Program-made: the position numbers and the translations under genes
In this document: piece after piece, positions 34,875 through 44,153 of the stretch
How the letters are laid out: each line of letters begins with the position of its first letter
Position numbering within the stretch: position 1 is the stretch's first letter
NCBI RefSeq assembly: GCF_900101045.1
Contig: NZ_FNFN01000003.1
Span: 124,001 to 188,000 of the forward strand
Direction: 5' to 3'
Length of the DNA: 64,000 bases
Source of the DNA: Nocardioides sp. YR527
GTDB lineage: Bacteria; Actinomycetota; Actinomycetes; Propionibacteriales; Nocardioidaceae
The notes under the pieces: model-generated
Seen by the model: only the letters and a program-made list of their open reading frames with translations
What the model was told of the DNA's origin: nothing
Databases searched by the model: none

Positions 34875-36353
34875 GTGAGTGACCTCCCGCACCGGCTCCG
34901 TGACGCCCTCCAGCAGGCCGACTTCTCCTACGACTCCGTCGCCGACCTGCTCGGCCCGATCGCCCACGGCGCGCTGAGTCGCAACGAGACGCTGCCGGGC
35001 CGGCGGCGTACTCATGGCGGCACCCCGCTGGAGACGCTCATCCGGCTCTTCCTGCTGCAGACGACCGTCTCCCTCGGCCACGCCGAGGCAGCCCTCCCGG
35101 GGCTCGTCGACCGGCTCGCCGTCGAAGGGATCCTGGAGCAGTCGGTCGGAGAGGTCGCCGCCCGCCTCGACGTACGTCCGTACGCCACCGATGACACCGC
35201 CCTCTGGGTCGTCTCCGACCTCACCCCGGGGCTCGACGGCGGCCCGCAGCGCGTCGGCCACGAGCACGTGCTCGGGATCAGCCCCGCCTCGACCTCCCTG
35301 GCGCAGCTGACCATCCGCGACCAGGTCGGCACCGCCCTCGATCTCGGCACCGGCTGTGGCGTCCAGGCCCTCCACCTCGCCACCCACAGCGACCGGGTGG
35401 TCGCGACCGACGTCAATCAGCGAGCCCTGTGGATCACCACGTTCAACGCCGCCCTCAACGACGTGGCGGACCGGATCGACGTACGCAACGGGTCGTTCTT
35501 CGAGCCCGTCGCCGGTGAGCGATTCGACCTGATCGCCACCAACCCGCCGTTCGTGATCAGCCCGGCAACCGGCGAGCGCCTCGTCTACCGCGACTCCGGG
35601 CTCCCCGGCGACCAGGTGGTCGAGGACATCGTCCGGGCCGCTCCCGGCATGCTCACCGAGGGCGGCTGGTGTCAGATCCTGGGCAACTGGATCATCTCCG
35701 AGGACCAGCCCTGGGACGACCGCCTCGAGGGATGGCTCGCGGACGAGGTCGACGCGTTCGTGGTCCAGCGTGAGGTGCTCGACCCCGCGGCGTACGTCGA
35801 GCTGTGGCTCAAGGACTCCGGCCACCACGGCGCCCAGGACTACCTGACCCGCTACGACACCTGGCTGTCCTGGTTCGAGGAGCACAAGATCGAGGGCGTC
35901 GGGTTCGGCTGGATCAATCTGCACCGCACGGGCACGGCCAACCCGAAGCGCGAGCTCCTCGAGTGGCCCTACGACGTCGAGCAGCCGATCGCCCCGGCGC
36001 TCGAGGCGTGGGGCAAGGCGGCCCGCGTCGAGGTCACCGAAGACTCCACGCTGGTGCTCGTCGAGGACGTCCAGCAGGAGACCCTCGGCCAGCCCGGCGC
36101 CGAGGACCCCAGCACCGTCATCCTGCGCCAGCAGCGTGGCCTGCGCCGCGCGCGCCAGGCGGACACGATCGAGGCAGCTTTCGCAGGCGCGTGCGACGGT
36201 GACCTGACCGTCGGTCAGATCCTCGACGCGCTCGCGCAGATCCTCGACCGCGACCCCGCGGTCGTGCGCAGCAGCTATCTGCCGATCGCCCAGGAGCTGG
36301 TCAGCGAGGGCTTCCTCCGTCCCGCGCCAGGCACGCCTGGTCCCGCAGCCTGA
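34875..36353 (+). CDS. Class I methyltransferase with PrmC-like NPPF motif
   Basis: 492 aa. N-terminal helical domain (about 1-140), central SAM-binding domain (ALDLGTGCGVQALHLA near residue 157) with catalytic NPPFVIS near residue 219, and a C-terminal domain (about 340-492) that looks like a winged-helix or degenerate dimer module. NPPF is typical of N-methyltransferases acting on Gln, Asn or adenine. It belongs to the conserved actinobacterial bldG-topA neighbourhood. Target unknown. Its last 53 bp overlap the end of the convergent gene. Confidence 0.85.
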   Translation: MSDLPHRLRDALQQADFSYDSVADLLGPIAHGALSRNETLPGRRRTHGGTPLETLIRLFLLQTTVSLGHAEAALPGLVDRLAVEGILEQSVGEVAARLDVRPYATDDTALWVVSDLTPGLDGGPQRVGHEHVLGISPASTSLAQLTIRDQVGTALDLGTGCGVQALHLATHSDRVVATDVNQRALWITTFNAALNDVADRIDVRNGSFFEPVAGERFDLIATNPPFVISPATGERLVYRDSGLPGDQVVEDIVRAAPGMLTEGGWCQILGNWIISEDQPWDDRLEGWLADEVDAFVVQREVLDPAAYVELWLKDSGHHGAQDYLTRYDTWLSWFEEHKIEGVGFGWINLHRTGTANPKRELLEWPYDVEQPIAPALEAWGKAARVEVTEDSTLVLVEDVQQETLGQPGAEDPSTVILRQQRGLRRARQADTIEAAFAGACDGDLTVGQILDALAQILDRDPAVVRSSYLPIAQELVSEGFLRPAPGTPGPAA

Positions 36354-37056
36354 TCAGGCGTCTGCGCACGCTCGAGACCAGCAGGTCCGGGTAGCCCAGC
36401 GGCTCGAGGTCGGGAAGGTCACGCATGCCCCATGGCCGCTGGGTCTGCCACGGCCAGAAGCCACGCAGCGCGGCCGCCAGCTGCTTGCCGTAGGCCGAGG
36501 GCATCTTCGTGACGCCCAGCCGCTCCTTGAGCTCGAACGCGGTCACCAGGCCGCCCGGTCCGGCGAGCCCGTTGGCGCCCAAGACCGTCCAGACGATCCC
36601 GGCGGCGACCTGAGCCGGCCGGGTGGGCCGGTCGACGACCAGCGGGTCGATCTCCCACAGCCGCAGCAGCGCCCGCCGCAACGCGTTGCCGACCTCTCCG
36701 ACCGGGAAGTCGGCCGCGACCTCGTCGAGCAGCGCGGCGACCGCCTCCAGCTGCGTACGTCCCGCCGCATCCTCCACGACCGGCAGGTCCAGGCCGTCCT
36801 CGGTCAGCGGCGCGGCCTTCAGCGCGGTGACCGCCTCGTGGCCGCCGCACAGCGCGGCCAGCCAGTCCAGCGCGACCTCGTGGTCGGGCCGTAGCGGTGT
36901 GTCCGGCCGGGTGAGCTCGGCCTCCAGGCGCTCCAGGATCACGTTGGTCCGGGTGAGCAGCTGGGCGCACTCGGAGCAGACCAGATGCTCCGGGGGCGTG
37001 GCCAGACCTTCCACGTAGTTGATGTACTCAGTGTCGATGTATTCGGCGTCGATCAT
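36301..37056 (-). CDS. Conserved-looking protein of unknown function, 251 aa
   Basis: Soluble, acidic N-terminal half, basic C-terminus. A possible metal site is HLVCSECAQLL near residue 24, but only one CxxC is present. DUF6398- or transcription-factor-like identity could not be shown. The C-terminal 17 codons overlap the methyltransferase gene antisense. Divergent from topA by 293 bp; start codon by ATG at 37056 with GAGGTC upstream, a weak ribosome site. Confidence 0.7.
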   Translation of the reverse strand: MIDAEYIDTEYINYVEGLATPPEHLVCSECAQLLTRTNVILERLEAELTRPDTPLRPDHEVALDWLAALCGGHEAVTALKAAPLTEDGLDLPVVEDAAGRTQLEAVAALLDEVAADFPVGEVGNALRRALLRLWEIDPLVVDRPTRPAQVAAGIVWTVLGANGLAGPGGLVTAFELKERLGVTKMPSAYGKQLAAALRGFWPWQTQRPWGMRDLPDLEPLGYPDLLVSSVRRRLIRLRDQACLARDGGSPR

Positions 37057-37349
37057 CAGCAGAGACCTCTCGGGTTGTGATGGGTCTCGCCGTCCTCGAA
37101 AGCCACCTTAGGGACGACCACCGACAGTTTGTGGACAGGATCGGATGAGACACCGATTTCACGCTCCCGACGCCGAGCGTGCTAGGTATTGTCATCGCGG
37201 CGCCCAAGGCAACACGCCATGTTGCCCGAGAGCTCAGTGCCGCATGAACCGCGGTGACTGGACCCATGCCGGCTGGAGACACGCGCTAACGTGTCTCGCC
37301 AGAGCTTGTCGGTGGTGCCAGGCTCTGCTGCAGTGAGATAAGGACGTCA
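37057..37349 (+). promoter_or_regulatory. topA promoter region
   Basis: 293 bp with no gene. TAGGTA near 37180 could be a -10 with TTCACG upstream (19-bp spacing). Two small hairpins follow: GGCAACA-CGCCA-TGTTGCC near 37210-37228 and GAGACACG-CGCTAA-CGTGTCTC at 37276-37297. Supercoiling-responsive control is plausible for topA but nothing here proves it. Confidence 0.4.
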
Positions 37350-40043
37350 GTGGCACACAAGTTGGTGATCGTCGAGTCCCCGGCGAAGGCTCAGAAGATC
37401 GGCGGATACCTCGGACAGGGGTATGTCGTCGAGGCATCCGTCGGGCACATCCGCGACCTTCCGCAGAGCGCGGCAGACACCCCCGCCAAGATCAAGGACA
37501 AGCCGTGGGGGCGCTTCGGCGTCGATGTCGACAACGGCTTCACCCCTTACTACGTCGTGCCCAGCGACAAGAAGAAGCAGATCGCCAAGCTCAAGTCGCT
37601 CCTCAAGGACGCCGACGAGCTCTACCTCGCCACCGATGAGGACCGCGAGGGTGAGGCGATCGCCTGGCACCTCCTCGACGAGCTGAAGCCGAAGAAGGGC
37701 ATCCCGGTCAAGCGGATGGTCTTCCACGAGATCACCAAGCCCGCGATCCTGGCCGCCGCCGAGAACCCCCGCGAGCTCGACATGGACCTCGTCGAGGCCC
37801 AGGAGTCCCGCCGCATCCTCGACCGTCTCTACGGCTACGAGATCTCCCCGGTGCTGTGGAAGAAGGTCATGCCCCGGCTGAGTGCCGGGCGCGTCCAGTC
37901 CGTCGCCACCAGACTCGTCGTCGACCGCGAGCGCGAGCGGATCGCCTTCCGGACCGCCTCCTACTGGGATCTGGCCGGCACCTTCGACGCCGGCTCCGAC
38001 CACGACCCGCGGATGTTCCCGGCCAAGATCACCTCGATCGACGGCGGCCGGGTCGCCCGCGGCTCCGACTTCGGTCCGGACGGCCTGTTGAAGGGCGACA
38101 AGGTCGTCCACCTCGACCGCACCCGCGCCGAGGCCCTCGTCGCCGCCCTCGAGGGCCAGACCTACGAGGTCCGCAGCGTCGAGTCCAAGCCCTACAAGCG
38201 CAGCCCGTACGCCCCCTTCCGCACCACCACGATGCAGCAGGAGGCCAGCCGCAAGCTCGGGATGAGCGCCTCGACCACCATGTCGGTCGCCCAGCGTCTC
38301 TACGAGAACGGCTTCATCACCTACATGCGTACCGACTCCACGACCCTGAGCGGAGACGCCGTCAGCGCGGCCCGCGCTCAGGTCCGGGAGCTCTACGGTG
38401 CCGAATACCTGCCCGATGCCCCCCGGACGTACGCCTCGAAGGTCAAGAACGCCCAGGAGGCCCACGAGGCGATCCGCCCCGCGGGTGACTCGTTCCGCAC
38501 CCCGGCGCAGACCGGTCTGACCGGCGATCAGTTCCGCCTCTACGAGCTCATCTGGATGCGCACCGTCGCCTCCCAGATGAAGGACGCCGTCGGCAACTCG
38601 GTCGCGATCCGCCTCGGCGCCACGGCGGCCACGGGCGAGGACGTGGTCTTCTCCGCTACCGGCCGCGTGATCACCTTCCACGGCTTCCTGAAGGCGTACG
38701 TCGAGGGCACCGACTCCGCCGACCAGACCTCCGACGACCAGCAGACCAGGCTCCCGAACCTCGCCGAGGGCGACACGGTCAACGCAGCCAGCCTCACCGC
38801 CGACGGCCACGAGACCAAGCCCCCGGCCCGCTACACCGAGGCCACCCTCGTCCGCGAGCTGGAAGAGCGCGAGATCGGCCGCCCGTCGACCTACGCGAGC
38901 ATCATCCAGACGATCATCAACCGCGGGTACGTCTTCAAGAAGGGCACCGCGCTGGTCCCGGCCTGGGTCGCGTTCTCGGTGGTCAGGCTGCTGGAGGAGC
39001 ACTTCCCTCGCCAGATCGACTACCGGTTCACGGCGAGCATGGAGGAGACCCTCGACGAGATCGCCAACGGCCGCAAGGACATGACCACCGAGCTCGGGGA
39101 GTTCTACTTCGGCTCCGAGCGGGTCAAGGGCATCAAGCCGCTGGTCGACGGTCTCGGCGACATCGACGCCCGTGAGCTGGCGACCTTCCCGGTCGGTGAC
39201 CAGGAGTCCGGCGTCAACCTCCGCGTCGGTCGCTACGGCCCCTACATCGAGGGCCCCGGCGACGACGGCACCCCGTTCGCGGTGCGTGCCAACGTCCCCG
39301 ACGACCTGCCGCCCGACGAGCTCACCCTGGAGAAGGCCAAGGAGCTCTTCGCCAACCCGGCCGGCGAGGAGCTCAACCTCGGCGTCCACCCCGACACCGG
39401 GCTCACCGTCGTCGCCAAGAGCGGCCGGTTCGGTCCCTACGTGACCGAGCAGCTCCCCGAGGACGCGAAGAAGGGCGCCAAGCCCCGCACCGCCAGTCTC
39501 TTCAAGTCGATGTCGCTGCAGACGATCTCGCTCGAGGACGCCGTCAAGCTGCTGACCCTGCCCCGGGTCGTCGGCACCGGCGCCGACGGCGAGGAGATCA
39601 CCGCCCAGAACGGCCGCTACGGGCCGTACCTGAAGAAGGGCACCGACTCCCGCACGCTGAGCTCCGAGGACCAGCTGCTCACGATCACCCTCGAAGAGGC
39701 CGAGCAGATCTACTCCCAGCCGAAGCAGCGCGGCCGTGCCGCCGCCAAGCCGCCGCTCAAGGAGCTCGGCCCCGACCCGGTCTCCGGGCAGCCGATGGTC
39801 GTCAAGGACGGTCGCTTCGGTCCCTACGTCACCGACGGTGAATACAACGCCACCCTCCGGGCCGCCGACGACCTGGAGACCCTGACCGCCGAGCGTGCCG
39901 CCGAGCTGCTCGCCGACAAGCGCGCCAAGGGCCCGGCGAAGAAGACCACCAAGCGGACGACGAAGAAGACCACGAAGAAGTCCACGGCGAAGAAGTCGAC
40001 CGCCAAGAAGACGACCAAGAAGGCCGCGACCAAGAAGGCCTGA
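37350..40043 (+). CDS. topA: DNA topoisomerase I
   Basis: 897 aa type IA topoisomerase. Toprim domain at the start (LVIVESPAKAQKIGGYL; later DEDREGEAI). Catalytic Tyr325 in NGFITYMRTDS. RPSTYASII and repeated C-terminal modules GRFGPYV follow. There are no zinc-finger Cys clusters, as usual for actinobacteria; instead the last 40 residues are Lys/Thr/Ala-rich repeats (TKKTTKKSTAKK) that give processivity and DNA binding in mycobacterial TopA. Relaxes negative supercoils. Followed by a perfect palindrome. Confidence 0.97.
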   Translation: MAHKLVIVESPAKAQKIGGYLGQGYVVEASVGHIRDLPQSAADTPAKIKDKPWGRFGVDVDNGFTPYYVVPSDKKKQIAKLKSLLKDADELYLATDEDREGEAIAWHLLDELKPKKGIPVKRMVFHEITKPAILAAAENPRELDMDLVEAQESRRILDRLYGYEISPVLWKKVMPRLSAGRVQSVATRLVVDRERERIAFRTASYWDLAGTFDAGSDHDPRMFPAKITSIDGGRVARGSDFGPDGLLKGDKVVHLDRTRAEALVAALEGQTYEVRSVESKPYKRSPYAPFRTTTMQQEASRKLGMSASTTMSVAQRLYENGFITYMRTDSTTLSGDAVSAARAQVRELYGAEYLPDAPRTYASKVKNAQEAHEAIRPAGDSFRTPAQTGLTGDQFRLYELIWMRTVASQMKDAVGNSVAIRLGATAATGEDVVFSATGRVITFHGFLKAYVEGTDSADQTSDDQQTRLPNLAEGDTVNAASLTADGHETKPPARYTEATLVRELEEREIGRPSTYASIIQTIINRGYVFKKGTALVPAWVAFSVVRLLEEHFPRQIDYRFTASMEETLDEIANGRKDMTTELGEFYFGSERVKGIKPLVDGLGDIDARELATFPVGDQESGVNLRVGRYGPYIEGPGDDGTPFAVRANVPDDLPPDELTLEKAKELFANPAGEELNLGVHPDTGLTVVAKSGRFGPYVTEQLPEDAKKGAKPRTASLFKSMSLQTISLEDAVKLLTLPRVVGTGADGEEITAQNGRYGPYLKKGTDSRTLSSEDQLLTITLEEAEQIYSQPKQRGRAAAKPPLKELGPDPVSGQPMVVKDGRFGPYVTDGEYNATLRAADDLETLTAERAAELLADKRAKGPAKKTTKRTTKKTTKKSTAKKSTAKKTTKKAATKKA

Positions 40044-40074
40044 GCCGTACGCCGCGGTGCGGCCGTCTCCAACG

Positions 40075-40102
40075 ACAGAACCCCGCCATGGCGGGGTTCT
40101 GT
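40075..40102. terminator. Bidirectional terminator between topA and the channel gene
   Basis: Perfect 28-bp palindrome centred on CCATGG, with arms ACAGAACCCCGCC. It begins 31 nt past the topA stop and lies 14 bp from the convergent channel-gene stop. TTGCTTTG follows on the plus strand. Confidence 0.85.
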
Positions 40103-40115
40103 TGCTTTGTCGGCG

Positions 40116-41141
40116 TCAGCCGAGCGACCCAGCCACCTCGTCGTAGTCCAACCGGTCGGCGGCGATGTAGAAGAGCCGAGCGCCGGGGGAGACGGGCAGG
40201 TCCCAGGACGGGCTGACCTGGATGCCGTCCTCGGCACGTACGGCCAGGAGAGTGGCGCCGTGCTTACGGCCGAGAGCCCCTTGCCAGGCCTCGACCGTCG
40301 AGGTCGCGGCCGAGGCAGGCACGGTGAGCGAGTAGGTGCCCTTGCCCCCGGCGGTGGCGAGCTCCTGGTAGACCTCCGCGATCCCCGGGTCGCTGAGCTC
40401 CTCGGCGATCAGCTGGGTGTTGTGCCACTGGACGCAGTGGACGGTGGTGTCGACGCGGAAGATGGTGCGCTGCACCCGCAGGTCCCGCAGCGCGACGATG
40501 GTGTGCACCGCCGGCGCGGCGGTGTTGGCGGCGACGGTGAGCGTGACCGCCTCGTTGTCGTCGCGCGGGTCGATCAGCACGCTGTGCGCGCAGGACAGCC
40601 CGGCGCGAGCGAGCACGTCGAGATCGGTGATGTCGCCGCGCACGAAATGAAGGCGGTCCTCCCCGGGCAGCGGGTGCTCGGCGAGCTGGTCCTCCCAGGT
40701 CGCGAGCACGACCTCGCGGTCGGGCTCGGAGAGCAGCTCGACCAAGATCCGCTCGGTGCGCCCGGCGGTGTAGCCGAGCATCACGATGTGGTTCTGTCCG
40801 CTGAAGGTGATCTCTCCACGCATGCGGCGTCCTTTGGCGTTCTCGATGATTGCCGAGATCCGGCTGAACAAGATGGCGAGGGTGGTGATGGAGCCGAAGA
40901 CGACGTACGCCCCGACGAACCGGCCACCGGTGGTCTCCGGGAAGAGGTCGCCGTAGCCGACCGTGGTCGCGGTGACCAGGAACCACCACCAGTAGTTGGC
41001 GGGGTGCACGATGTCGCTCTCCGGCTGGGCCAGCGCCATCGCGATCCAGCCGGTGGCGAAGACGAAGCCGATGATCGCGAGCGGGAGCACCCAGGCGTAG
41101 TGCCGCGAGGTGCGCCGGACCAGCCGGATCAGGAAGAACAT
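40116..41141 (-). CDS. Two-TM potassium channel with TrkA-N (RCK) domain
   Basis: 341 aa. Two TM helices around a pore loop carrying the filter TTVGYGD (59-65), then a cytoplasmic RCK/TrkA-N domain (GQNHIVMLGYTAGRTE, Rossmann-like, about residue 115). The C-terminal part (about 240-341) resembles a TrkA-C or CASTOR-like module. Subunits would form a tetrameric K+ channel gated by a nucleotide or other ligand. It is the last gene of the DUF4178 operon; its start overlaps the preceding stop (TGATG). Confidence 0.87.
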   Translation of the reverse strand: MFFLIRLVRRTSRHYAWVLPLAIIGFVFATGWIAMALAQPESDIVHPANYWWWFLVTATTVGYGDLFPETTGGRFVGAYVVFGSITTLAILFSRISAIIENAKGRRMRGEITFSGQNHIVMLGYTAGRTERILVELLSEPDREVVLATWEDQLAEHPLPGEDRLHFVRGDITDLDVLARAGLSCAHSVLIDPRDDNEAVTLTVAANTAAPAVHTIVALRDLRVQRTIFRVDTTVHCVQWHNTQLIAEELSDPGIAEVYQELATAGGKGTYSLTVPASAATSTVEAWQGALGRKHGATLLAVRAEDGIQVSPSWDLPVSPGARLFYIAADRLDYDEVAGSLG

Positions 41142-42712
41142 CAGTAACCCACCCAGCCGTTCCGGGCGTAGTCCAGGATCGCCGGGTCCAGCAGCGTGGT
41201 GACCGAGGTCGGCCGCTCGGCACGGTCGGGCGGGAACGAGGAGGCGGCCGCGAGCACGGCGTCGCTGGCGTACCGCAGCCCACCCGGCGCCTCGTCGTCG
41301 AGCGCGAGCTCAGGGGCGGAGCCGTCGCGGGAGGCGAGCACGTAGCCCCAGTTCCCGAAGGAAGGTACGTCCGCCTGATAGGGCGTGGTCCGGTAGCCGG
41401 CCTCGGTGAGGGTGTGCCGCACCGACCAGAACGCGTCCGGCGCGAAGAACGGGCTTCCGGACTGCACGACCATCCGTGCGGACGGGGCGAGCAGCCGCGC
41501 GATCATGCTGTAGTTCTCGACGGAGTAGAGCTTGGCCAGAGAGGTCGAGTCCGGGTCGGGGAAGTCGGCGATGACCACGTCGAACGGTGCCCCCGAGTAG
41601 TCGCGCACCCAGGAGAACGCGTCGTCGGCGACGTACGTCAGCCGGGGGTCCTCGAGGGACCCCGCCGTCAGTGACGAGACCGGATCGAAGGAGCGCGCCA
41701 GCGACACCACCGCAGGGTCGAGATCGACCAGCGTCACCGACGAGACCGACTGGTAGCGCAGCACCTCCCGCGCCGCGAGCCCGTCGCCACCGCCGAGGAT
41801 CAGCACCCGCTGGTGCGGCCCGTTCATCGCCGGATGGACGAGCATCTCGTGGTAGCGGTACTCGTCCAGCGAGGAGAACTGCAGGTCACCGTCGAGGAAG
41901 AGGCGTACGTCGTCGAACTCCGGCCCCACCGGAGCGCCGCGGGTCACCACGATCTCCTGGTAGGCCGAGCGCTCGGAGTGGATGATCGGGTCGCGGTAGA
42001 GCGCCTGGCGGGCGTTGAGCTCGAAGGAGTCGGCCGTCATCGCGGTCAGGCCGAGGGCGACCGCGAGCGCGCCACAGATCGCCGTGACCGTCCCGCGCTG
42101 CCGGCGTGAGCCGGCCAGCGCGACGCCGACCGTCCAGGCGGCGAGGACGTTCAGGGCAGCTGTCGCCACCGTCCCCACCAGCAGCCCCAGGGTCGGCAGC
42201 AGCACGAACGGGAACGCCAGCCCGCCGATGAGCGCCCCGACGTAGTCGACCGCGTTGATGTCGGCGACCGCGAGCGAGGCCTGCTGGCGCCGCAGCCGCT
42301 GCAGCAGCTCCATTAGCAGCGGGATCTCGGCGCCCACCAAGGCGCCGATCAGGAACGTCACCAGCAGCATCATCGGGGTGTAGAGGTGCAGCCACGCGAA
42401 CGCCGCGTAGAGCGCCGGCACCGAGGCGCCGCCGACCGCGGCGAGCGCGATCTCCACACCCACGAACGAGCGCAGCGGCCGCGCGGTCAGCGGCTTGGCG
42501 AGCACGGCGCCGATGCCCATCGCGAACATGGACACCGCGATCACCAGCGACGTCTGCGCGATCGAGTTGCCGAGCAGATAGCTCCCCAGCGTCACCAGCG
42601 CGAGCTCGTACACCAGGCCGCACGCCGCGCAGACGAACACCGCCGCGAGGACGAGCAGTCGAGCCGCTCGTCCCGCGGGCAGCGCGGGCAACGAAGGGAG
42701 GGTCAGGCTCAC
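41141..42712 (-). CDS. Membrane-bound spermidine synthase-like aminopropyltransferase
   Basis: 523 aa from the GTG at 42712. Seven or so TM helices (residues about 15-225) are fused to a SpeE-type domain. The catalytic side is intact: YQE (251), LDG (273), DEYRYHE (283-289), SAM-site LGGGDG (306-311), and ADFPDPD with the acidic pair. It should move an aminopropyl group from decarboxylated SAM to an amine, at the membrane face. No SAM decarboxylase gene is near. Coupled at both ends to neighbours. Confidence 0.87.
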   Translation of the reverse strand: MSLTLPSLPALPAGRAARLLVLAAVFVCAACGLVYELALVTLGSYLLGNSIAQTSLVIAVSMFAMGIGAVLAKPLTARPLRSFVGVEIALAAVGGASVPALYAAFAWLHLYTPMMLLVTFLIGALVGAEIPLLMELLQRLRRQQASLAVADINAVDYVGALIGGLAFPFVLLPTLGLLVGTVATAALNVLAAWTVGVALAGSRRQRGTVTAICGALAVALGLTAMTADSFELNARQALYRDPIIHSERSAYQEIVVTRGAPVGPEFDDVRLFLDGDLQFSSLDEYRYHEMLVHPAMNGPHQRVLILGGGDGLAAREVLRYQSVSSVTLVDLDPAVVSLARSFDPVSSLTAGSLEDPRLTYVADDAFSWVRDYSGAPFDVVIADFPDPDSTSLAKLYSVENYSMIARLLAPSARMVVQSGSPFFAPDAFWSVRHTLTEAGYRTTPYQADVPSFGNWGYVLASRDGSAPELALDDEAPGGLRYASDAVLAAASSFPPDRAERPTSVTTLLDPAILDYARNGWVGY

Positions 42713-43131
42713 GTGATCGAGGCCGCCACGATCACGCCGACGGCCAGCTGCACCGCGACGGCGACCCAGATCGCCGGGTCGTCCTTCTCATCGGTCATCA
42801 GCTCACCGAGCCGGCCCGGGGTGAGCAGGTCGAGGATCACGAACGCGAACGCGAGCAGGGCGATCCCGATGAGACCGTACGCACCGGTCTCGGCGAGCCC
42901 CTGAAGCGTGTCCGCCTCCGCGGTGTAGATCGAGGTGGCCACGATCGTCGCGATCGCGACGACCGAGGAGCCGAGCAGCAGCGCCGGGTCGCGGCGGTGC
43001 TCCACGAAGATCAGCTGCCCCAGCCGGCCGGGCGTGAGCAGGTCGATCACGTAGAAGCCGATCATCAGCAGAACCAGCCCGAGGGCGGCAAAGGCAACGG
43101 TGGACAGCAGTCCGCTCACAAGGTCAGTCAT
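42709..43131 (-). CDS. DUF350 (YjfL-like) membrane protein
   Basis: 140 aa from the ATG at 43131, GGAG 12 nt upstream. Four TM helices in two repeats, each containing DLLTPGRLG (about residues 31 and 108), which is the DUF350 signature of internal duplication. DUF350 proteins accompany polyamine/peptide ligase and tellurite-type stress operons. Overlaps the aminopropyltransferase start by 4 nt. Confidence 0.85.
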   Translation of the reverse strand: MTDLVSGLLSTVAFAALGLVLLMIGFYVIDLLTPGRLGQLIFVEHRRDPALLLGSSVVAIATIVATSIYTAEADTLQGLAETGAYGLIGIALLAFAFVILDLLTPGRLGELMTDEKDDPAIWVAVAVQLAVGVIVAASIT

Positions 43132-43156
43132 CGGTTCATCTCCAGTCTGGGGGTGG

Positions 43157-43648
43157 TCACTTGCCGAATCCGCTGCCGCCGCCGCGGAAGGAATCACCGC
43201 TGCTGCCGCCACCGCTGTTGCGGCCGTAGAAGCTGTTCCAGCCCCACAGCCCGATCACCGTGGCGTGGCTGCGGTAGCCGCGGTCGTACTCGTAGAGCGT
43301 GATCGTCGAGCCCGAGGGCGTGCGCGGCTCCACGACGACCAGCCAGTCGTCGTCGTAGCGCAGGTAGTGGCTGGATCCCTCGGCCCGGTTCTCGTCGGCG
43401 TCGGTGCCGCTGGCGATCTGGTTGGCGACCGAGCTCACCGAGCCGTCGTCCTCGAAGACGATCCCGCCCTCGCTGTCGGGGTCGGTGCCGCTGACGTGGT
43501 CGAAGTTCTTGCGCAGGTACTTCTCGGGGCTGTTCCCGTCGCCGGACACGGCGATGGCGATGATGATGGCGAGCGCGACGCATCCCGCGACGATCGCCCA
43601 GCCGATCAGCTTGCGGTTCGAGCCCCCGGAGCCGTTGGGTTCAGACAC
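43157..43648 (-). CDS. DUF4247 family exported protein
   Basis: 163 aa. One N-terminal TM helix (LIGWAIVAGCVALAIIIAIA, about 14-33), then a small exported domain with conserved-looking SHYLRYDDDWLVVVEP and YDRGYRSHATVIGLWGW. The tail is Gly/Ser/Phe-rich (GGGSSGDSFRGGGSGFGK). Function unknown. Its start overlaps DUF2617 by 8 nt. Confidence 0.83.
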   Translation of the reverse strand: MSEPNGSGGSNRKLIGWAIVAGCVALAIIIAIAVSGDGNSPEKYLRKNFDHVSGTDPDSEGGIVFEDDGSVSSVANQIASGTDADENRAEGSSHYLRYDDDWLVVVEPRTPSGSTITLYEYDRGYRSHATVIGLWGWNSFYGRNSGGGSSGDSFRGGGSGFGK

Positions 43649-44153
43649 TTGTGACCTCCTCGGGCCGGTAGCTGGTGGTGGTGGCGACGATCTCGCCGGT
43701 CTGTGGGTAGGTGTGCCAGGTGTTCCAGGTGATCTGCCGCTCGCCGACCTTGTCGAGAGCCAGCGCAGTCACGGCATGCGGGTCGCCCGGGAAGTGCGCG
43801 ACGACAGCATCGGTACGCCCCTCCAGCCGCTCCACGAGCCGCGACGCCTGCGCGGCGAGCTCCTCGGGTCGCATCTCGCCCACGTGCGAGGCGAGGCGGT
43901 AGCCGCCCGCCGCGTGCGCCGCGGGAAGGGGCGAGGCCTCGGCGATCCCGCACGCGACCGTCTCGTGCAGGAGCGGGCGGCCGTGGCGGCGTACGACGAC
44001 CTGGTGGCTGGCCCCCAGGACGCTCAGCGTCACCGTCAGACCGGCCGTGAGGCTCACCGTCCGGCATGCCAGCGGGGTGCAGGGGATCGGTGCGAGGGTC
44101 CAGCGCAGGGTGTCACCGCGTACGTCCGCGAACGGGACGTCGAGAAGCGTCAC
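43641..44153 (-). CDS. DUF2617 family protein
   Basis: 170 aa from the GTG at 44153. Soluble; VPFADVRGDTLRWTL at the start and a closing WNTWHTYPQTGEIVATTTSY block that is shared across DUF2617 proteins. No signal peptide. Second gene of the operon. The start overlaps the DUF4178 stop by 4 nt (GTGA). Confidence 0.83.
   Translation of the reverse strand: MTLLDVPFADVRGDTLRWTLAPIPCTPLACRTVSLTAGLTVTLSVLGASHQVVVRRHGRPLLHETVACGIAEASPLPAAHAAGGYRLASHVGEMRPEELAAQASRLVERLEGRTDAVVAHFPGDPHAVTALALDKVGERQITWNTWHTYPQTGEIVATTTSYRPEEVTSV

Noticed and set aside
34838..37349. Anti-sigma kinase gene next to bldG
   Set aside because: No RsbW/HATPase motifs in either strand of this stretch.
37347..39389. Long open frame on the minus strand across topA
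   Set aside because: Mirror of G/C-rich third codon positions in topA; the translation is low-complexity Val/Gly/Leu/Glu with no domain.
39915..40043. Tandem repeats of AAG/ACC codons
   Set aside because: They encode the Lys-rich tail of TopA, not a DNA repeat element or CRISPR.
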